From Theodoxus fluviatilis (lineage: Eukaryota; Mollusca; Gastropoda; Cycloneritida; Neritidae), in the NCBI GenBank assembly GCA_034096865.1, contig JAWQFJ010000660.1, positions 32,501 to 96,500 on the forward strand: 64,000 nucleotides of DNA, read 5' to 3'. A model generated the notes under the pieces. The model did not search any database. It was given only the letters and a program-made list of their open reading frames with translations, and was not told where the DNA came from. Each line of letters begins with the position of its first letter. The stretch's first letter is position 1. A program made the translations under genes and the position numbers. Positions 57,550 to 64,000 of this stretch are shown here, in pieces.

Positions 57550-59064
57550 GGACTCACTACACACTGACACAGTGTCAAGGTCAGAACTCACTACACACTG
57601 ACACAGTGTCAAGGTCAGAACTCACTACACACTGACACAGTGTCAAGGTCAGAACTCACTACACACTGACACAGTGTCAAGGTCAGAACTCACTACACAC
57701 TGACACAGTGTCAAGGTCAGGACTCACTACACACTGACACAGTTTCAAGGTCAGAACTCACTACACACTGACACAGTGTCAAGATCAGGACTCACTACAC
57801 ACTGACACAGTGTCAAGGTCAGAACTCACTACACACTGACACAGTGTCAAGGTCAGAACTCACTACACACTGACACAGTGTCAAGGTCAGAACTCACTAC
57901 ACACTGACACAGTGTCAAGGTCAGAACTCACTACACACTGACACAGTGTCAAGGTCAGGACTCACTACACACTGACACAGTGTCAAGGTCAGAACTCACT
58001 ACACACTGACACAGTGTCAAGATCAGGACTCACTACACACTGACACAGTGTCAAGGTCAGAACTCACTACACACTGACACAGTGTCAAGGTCAGAACTCA
58101 CTACACACTGACACAGTGTCAAGGTCAGAACTCACTACACACTGACACAGTGTCAAGGTCAGAACTCACTTCACACTGACACAGTGTCAAGATCAGGACT
58201 CACTACACACTGACACAGTGTCAAGGTCAGAACTCACTACACACTGACACAGTGTCAAGGTCAGGACTCACTACACACTGACACAGTGTCAAGATCAGGA
58301 CTCACTCTACACTGACACAGTGTCAAGGTCAGAACTCACTTCACACTGACACAGTGTCAAGATCAGGACTCACTACACACTGACACAGTGTCAAGGTCAG
58401 AACTCACTACACACTGACACAGTGTCAAGGTCAGAACTCACTACACACTGACACAGTGTCAAGGTCAGAACTCACTACACACTGACACAGTGTCAAGATC
58501 AGGACTCACTTCACACTGACACAGTGTCAAGATCAGGACTCACTACACACTGACACGGTGTCAAGGTCAGAACTCAGTACACACTGACACAGTGTCAAGA
58601 TCAGGACTCACTACACACTGACACAGTGTCAAGATCAGGACTCAGTACACACTGACACAGTGTCAAGGTCAGAACTCACTACACACTGACACAGTGTCAA
58701 GATCAGGACTCAGTACACACTGACACAGTGTCAAGGTCAGGACTCACTACACACTGACACGGTGTCAAGGTCAGAACTCAGTACACACTGACACAGTGTC
58801 AAGGTCAGAACTCAGTACACACTGACACAGTGTCAAGATCAGGACTCACTACACACTGACACAGTGTCAAGGTCAGAACTCACTACACACTGACACAGTG
58901 TCAAGATCAGGACTCACTACACACTGACACAGTGTCAAGATCAGGACTCAGTACACACTGACACAGTGTCAAGATCAGGACTCACTACACACTGACACAG
59001 TGTCAAGATCAGGACTCACTACACACTGACACAGTGTCAAGATCAGGACTCACTACACACTGTT
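57550..59064. repeat. 34-bp minisatellite (right arm)
   Basis: Reverse complement of 53428-54950, of equal length and with the same order of variants. A single-unit GTTTCAAGG variant near 57743 matches the CTTGAAACT variant of the left arm near 54745. Confidence 0.96.
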
Positions 59065-59213
59065 ACTGGCTGTATCAAGAAACAACAGGAGATACTGTGC
59101 CAGTGGACGGGAGATCGCTAGTGTGCTTGACAGTTGGAGAGCTGTGTGCGTGATTTGTGCCTTGGGAAAAACTGCAGGCTTGTTTTCCACAGCACCCAGC
59201 ACTAGTCAGCCGT

Positions 59214-59758
59214 GGCGGAGTTGCCCTCAGTATCGCTAGCAGCCTGGAGTCACGTGGCGGAGTTGCCCTCAGTACCGCTAGCAGCCTGGAGTCACGTGGC
59301 GGAGTTGCCCTCAGTATCGCTAGCAGCCTGGAGTCACGTGGCGGAGTTGCCCTCAGTATCGCTAGCAGCCTGGAGTCACGTGGCGGAGTTGCCCTCAGTG
59401 TCGCTAGCAGCCTGGAGTCACGTGGCGGAGTTGCCCTCAGTATCGCTAGCAGCCTGGAGTCACGTGGCGGAGTTGCCCTCAGTATCGCTAGCAGCCTGGA
59501 GTCACGTGGCGGAGTTGCCCTCAGTGTCGCTAGCAGCCTGGAGTCACGTGGCGGAGTTGCCCTCAGTATCGCTAGCAGCCTGGAGTCACGTGGCGGAGTT
59601 GCCCTCAGTGTCGCTAGCAGCCTGGAGTCACGTGGCGGAGTTGCCCTCAGTATCGCTAGCAGCCTGGAGTCACGTGGCGGAGTTGCCCTCAGTATCGCTA
59701 GCAGCCTGGAGTCACGTGGCGGAGTTGCCCTCAGTACCGCTAGCAGCCTGGAGTCACG
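59214..59758. repeat. 42-bp minisatellite, 13 copies (right arm)
   Basis: Reverse complement of 52650-53282, shorter by exactly two units. All units carry CACGTG. Confidence 0.96.
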
Positions 59759-60005
59759 CCTGCTCGTGTACTCAGCAGGAGGAGGGCAGGTCTACACAGG
59801 CTCCAGGTAACGGGCTGCCAAGGAAAACCAGGAACACCAGGAATCCCTCGCCACATACCTACCACCATGGCAGTGCGAGAACTCTCCAGCATGACCAGAC
59901 CCCGTTCTTTAGTGGTCTGACCAAGGCTGAGCTACTGGCCCAGATACCGAACTACCCGTAGCGTGTTGACCATAGAGTCAAAGTGTCGGTAGAGCTCCCA
60001 CCCAT

Positions 60006-60010
<5 letters not shown>

Positions 60011-60049
<39 letters not shown>

Positions 60050-60055
60050 TGTCTC

Positions 60056-60121
<66 letters not shown>
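60011..60121. repeat. CT microsatellite (right arm)
   Basis: Reverse complement of the GA tract at 52287-52397, with identical length and interruptions. Confidence 0.95.
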
Positions 60122-60124
<3 letters not shown>

Positions 60125-60420
60125 GTAAGAGAGTGACTCTCGCAACGATAGCTCATGGTAGGTGTTGAGAGCTTTGCCCGTCAAAAGAGAGGGAAGCAGC
60201 TTAGCCCAATCCCGTCTATCCCATCCCACGGCACCCGCGTACTTCTCAAAACGGAAGAGATAGCTATCCATCTCGTCCGTTTTGTCATCAAAGTATGGCA
60301 ATCTTGGACTTGCCGCAATTTTTTTTGAAGGAGTGGAGGCAACCTCCTTGCCCACTCTTAGTTTCTCCAATTCAAACTGCCTCTCTCGTTCTTTCTCCTC
60401 CCGCTCACACACACACACTT
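60122..60420 (-). pseudogene. Gag-like retrotransposon fragment (right arm)
   Basis: Inverted copy of 51987-52286, encoding the same residues. One synonymous difference was seen (GCC against GCG in the YAGAV stretch). Confidence 0.65.
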
Positions 60421-60459
60421 CTGGTCGCCGCAGAGCAGCGCTAAGTGACCGGTTTTACT

Positions 60460-60714
60460 CCTGGGTAGGGGAGGCAGTGTGGGGGAAGCACCTTGCCCTG
60501 GGCAGGAGAGGCAGTGTGGGTGAAGCACCTTGCCCTGGGCAGGAGAAGCAGTGTGGGGGAAGCACCTTGCCCTGGGCAGGAGAGGCAGTGTGGGGGAAGC
60601 ACCTTGCCCTGGGCAGGAGAAGCAGTGTGGGGGAAGCACCTTGCCCTGGGCAGGAGAGGCAGTGTGGGGGAAGCACCTTGCCCTGGGCAGGAGGGGCAGT
60701 GTGGGTGAGGCACC
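60460..60714. repeat. 37-bp minisatellite (right arm)
   Basis: Reverse complement of 51694-51950, with equal copy number. Confidence 0.95.
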
Positions 60715-61605
60715 TTGCCCAAGGATGCAACTCTAGGATCTGTGCAGCTTCGAACACCGCATCTGTCAGCCGCATGAGACTGCAGGTGAACCGTCCTGAC
60801 CGCCACCTACCCCTACATGCCTACTGATGACGTGGCACAGGAGAGGCAAGAGGTAGAGGGAGTGGGGGGTGGAAATGGGGGTAGCAACATATGGGCCACT
60901 ACAAATCGTGAGCGGATCCTCTTATGCTTACATTTGAATTATGAGGTCAAAATGACATTGACCTTTTCAGAAGGTTGCTCAATGTATACATATTTGTAAT
61001 GTCAAACACTTATTTGATAGTGTCAACAAGTTTCAGTATTTAGTTTGCCTATTTCAGAGCCAAAGCCAACTTGACATACACAAATTAAAAAATGATGAGT
61101 CTATTTTGTCCGCCTCGTGGGACCTTGACCTTTTGTCAAGGTCATTAACCACGACGAGAAAATAATTGTCGATCAGTTGTCTACCAACAAGCCAAAATGT
61201 ATTAGAATAGCTCCTAAAACAAGGAAGATATAAGCATGTGTTTGAGAATTGCAGGGTGTTTGATGTCCTGGCGGCCATCTTGGAAGCCGTTGCATAGTAA
61301 CAATAATAGGCATATTTAGCTTTGGCGTCCAGCAGAAATGGATTTAGCATACCCAAATCCATAAGAATCACCTGGATGCCACTAATTTCTCACAAATGCC
61401 TACCACGTTTTATTTAGGCGCCTTTTGGGGAATTTTTCCTAGTCTATACCATCTGTTCACCTTAAGATCGTTGATACCGAAAGGGAAATGTACTGTTGTG
61501 AATATTCTAGATAATGCTGGCAACATCGCAGGCGCAGTTGATTGTTGTGTATCGGTCAGGTCACGGCCTTGACCCGCGCGCGACCGAGTTAGGCTAATAT
61601 TAGCT
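60715..61605. other. No gene; AGGTCA-rich remnant (right arm)
   Basis: Inverted copy of 50802-51693. It lacks one G present in the left arm (ATTTGGG against ATGTTGGG near 61355). Confidence 0.5.
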
Positions 61606-61969
61606 TGTTGTGACACAGTAAGTCAGTCGCGTCGCAGTTAGGAATGTGGGAGTATGTTCGACATCGTGCTGGTAGTTTCTAGAAATTGTGTAAAGGTATA
61701 TAAGGAGCGAGAGCGAGTGAGAGAGGGAGAGCAGCAGATACGACAGAGTTAAAGGTGAGAGCTTTGACTCCCAGGGGAGCGAGTTTCTGCTGTGTGCTAG
61801 CGAGCCTCTGCAGTACTGTAAGCAGAGTGAAGCTGTGTGAGCGCTATACGAATTGCTGTTGCTGATTTTCACCACTGTAGAGGTCAGTGCGTGAATAAAG
61901 TTCATTGGAAACGATCACCAGAGTCTGTCACTGTGACTTCCTAGCGCAAGCCAGGAGAACCCCCGTACA
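61606..61969 (+). mobile_element. Solo LTR (364 bp), right-arm copy
   Basis: Plus-strand copy of the LTR: TGTTGTGACACAG at 61606, TATATAAGG at 61697, AATAAA at 61894, CCCCCGTACA at the end. Same length as the left copy. Confidence 0.7.
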
Positions 61970-62954
61970 TCAAGATATTGCAGAGAGGAGTGCAACAGTA
62001 CAAATGCATCGCGAAATTGTCGTATGGTCAAGCTAGACAAGTATTCCTCTAGTTCAAAATGTAAAATACCAGTGAAATCTTACGCTGTCTGTACATTTTT
62101 CATGCCACGATTGGTGAAGGCAGTCTTTCAGCCTCTGCTTGAATTGTTTTAAAAACCGTGTTTCGTTACCAGGTCCACCGTTCAGCCATACGTAACCAAA
62201 ATCGAACCTATAGACACAGTTTCTATGAGTCGTGCGCAATTCATCTTTTTGGCAATGTTAGAGTTGTTTAGCATAACCGACGCTTGTTTTGGGAGCCTGT
62301 TTATGTTCATTGTAGACAATCTAGGCCAGTACTTGAATGCTCTCACAATGCTCATGACAGACATGGGGTACCTGCCAAGGTCTCCGCAAACCAATTGATT
62401 AGGAGTTCGGAGATCCAGTCCAAGGATCTTTTTACATGCAAATGTATGAACTTTTTCAATTACATCGACATTTCCCAATCCCCATATTTCTGCCCCATAG
62501 AGTAGAGTGGGATGAACTTGTGAATCAATCAGTTTGATTATACAGTCGTATCGATAGAGCGCAAGCTCCACACTGTCTTTAGGATCTGGACGACTTTTTG
62601 TTTACCCTTCCTGGCCAAGTCTTCTACACAGACTCTCATCAATAATCTGGTTGAGAATGTGACACCTAGATATTTATACTTGTTCACAATCTCCAAATTA
62701 TTCTTGACAAGAAACCACTTCTTGTTTTCTGCTAGGAATCCCCCCTTCCTGAATACCTTTTTTTCTACTCAGTATTAACCTTTAAATTGAGTGATTTGGA
62801 TATGAAATCAAGGTTGTCATGCTGTTTCTGTAGATCAATCAGAAGAGAGGAGGATAACATCATCTGCGAACAAGAGAAGAAAAAGTTATTCTCTAGTAGG
62901 CAAAAGATGGATTCAATGTTTGCCAATTGTTCGGATGTAGTCGGCTACTTTTTT
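61970..62954 (-). pseudogene. LINE reverse transcriptase fragment C (right arm)
   Basis: Inverted copy of 49453-50437 with the same FADDVILL box and C-terminal motifs, and the same stops. Confidence 0.85.
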
Positions 62955-64000
62955 GACTCACATGCAAAGCAAAAGTGAGTCTATGTACTCACCCGTGTCG
63001 TCCATCCGTCCGTCCGTCCGTCCGTCCGTCCGGGCGTAAATAACTTAAACGTTGGATTTTTCTCGAAGACTATTAAGTCTATCAACACCAAATGTGGCAT
63101 GATGGTGTATGATGACAAGGCCTCAAAAAACATTCATAGTGACTTGACTTTGCTTCAAGGTCAAGGTCACAGGAGCCATAAATGGGGTTTCAAAAACAGT
63201 CATTTTTCACATTTTCCCAATTTACTCCCACGATATTGAGAATGGCGGCCTTAGCTACAAGTGGTATATAGGGAAAATTAAGTCCTATCTTTTGATACCA
63301 GTTTGGTTGACCTTGCTTCAAGGACAAGGTCACAGGAGCTCTTCAAAGTTGGATTGTATACATATTATGAAGTGACCTTGACCCTGAACTATGAAAGATA
63401 ACTGTTTCAAACTTAATAATTATATGGGGCACATGTTATACTTTCATCATAAAACACATTTGTTTACATATCATCAAGGTCAAGGTCACTTTGACCCTTA
63501 TGAAATGTGACCAAAATGGGGTAGTGAACCACTAAAAGTGACTATATCTCATGGTAGAAAGTGCCAATAAGCACCATTGTGCTTCCTATGTCTTGAATTA
63601 ACAGCTTTGCGTTGCATGACCTTAGATGACCTTGACCTTGGGTCAAGGTCACATGTATTTTGGTAGGAAAAATGTGTAAAGCATTTCTTAGTGTATGATG
63701 TCATTGGTAGGTTTAGTTTTTTGACCTTGACCTTGAAGGTCACCTGAAGGTCAAGATCAAGGTCACATGCAAAGCAAAAGTGAGTCTATGTACTCACCCG
63801 TGTCGTCCGTCCGTCTGTCGTCCGGGCGTAAAACACTTAAACGTTGGATTTTTCTCGGACACTATGAAGTATATCAACACCAAATGTGGCATAATGGTGT
63901 ATGATGACAAGGCCTCTAAAACCATACATGGTGACTTGACCTTGCTTCAAGGTCAAGGTCACAGGAGCCATAAATGAGGTCTCAAAAACAGTCATTTTTG
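62955..64000. mobile_element. TIR element, inverted partial copy (right arm)
   Basis: Reverse complement of 48408-49452. It starts GACTCACATGC at 62955 and contains GTCC runs and AGGTCA motifs. It runs off the window edge. Confidence 0.75.

Larger units (their letters stand above)
56255..64000 (-). repeat. Giant palindrome, right arm (reaches the window edge)
   Basis: Reverse complement of 48407-56254. The palindrome has essentially no spacer: CGCGACACTCAAC meets GTTGAGTGTCGCG at 56254/56255, with the first mismatch at 56241 against 56268. The outer limit is not visible because the arm is still matching at 64000. Confidence 0.95.

Overview
The window looks like accessory nuclear DNA from a marine lophotrochozoan, most likely a mollusc. 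This is an inference, not a proof. The grounds are non-LTR retrotransposons with a 2A-like ORF1, a repeat family dense in AGGTCA/TGACCT that ends in a GTCC-repeat and TIR tail, AAAGGGAGGTAACT-type motifs, and a single-exon lophotrochozoan-style peptide GPCR. There is no bacterial-type gene organisation. Nearly half of the 64 kb is tandem repeat, in more than fifteen unrelated arrays with unit lengths of 5 to 153 bp. Most long open frames are by-products of arrays whose unit is a multiple of 3 bp.

Layout. 1-2700: 5' half of a LINE on the minus strand (ORF1, a single UAG, then an in-frame endonuclease ORF2 that runs off the left edge). 2736-3014: GGAGA array. 3072-3460: dispersed repeat whose inverted relative lies at 32443-32845. 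4118-13717: about 178 copies of a 54-bp minisatellite, ended by a 3-N gap. 13780-17235: two adjacent 18-bp arrays. 17362-19400: 51-bp, 38-bp and 103-bp repeats. 19708-30018: trinucleotide, 33-bp, 16-bp and 24-bp arrays, two of them split by long solo-LTR-like insertions (20042-22933 and 25185-27336). 30288-37050: 15-bp, G-rich, 10-bp and 38-bp arrays and an 8-N gap. 37490-38110: four 153-bp repeats. 38735-41038: the only convincing intact host gene, a 767-aa rhodopsin-class GPCR with a poly(A) signal at 41234. 42068-45982: CA, GA and 15-bp arrays. 46180-50437: decayed LINE reverse transcriptase, interrupted by a microsatellite block and by a TIR element (47579-49452).

48407-64000 is one giant palindrome centred between 56254 and 56255, with arms of at least 7.7 kb that continue to the window edge. 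The arms differ by two units of a 42-bp minisatellite, a few single-base changes and a diverged GA/CT-rich core of about 280 bp. Each arm carries a 364-bp solo LTR, a Gag-like fragment, three minisatellites, a GC-rich upstream region with an 18-bp hairpin, and a first exon of a MAPEG/TMEM79-like membrane protein pointing toward the centre. No downstream exon of that gene is present.

The genes do not form a pathway. The GPCR stands alone, the membrane-protein exon is cut off by the palindrome, and everything else recognisable is retroelement or repeat. I found no tRNA, rRNA or CRISPR. The two items most worth follow-up are the palindrome (real or assembly artefact) and the LINE with a variant 2A-like motif and a one-stop-codon ORF1/ORF2 junction.
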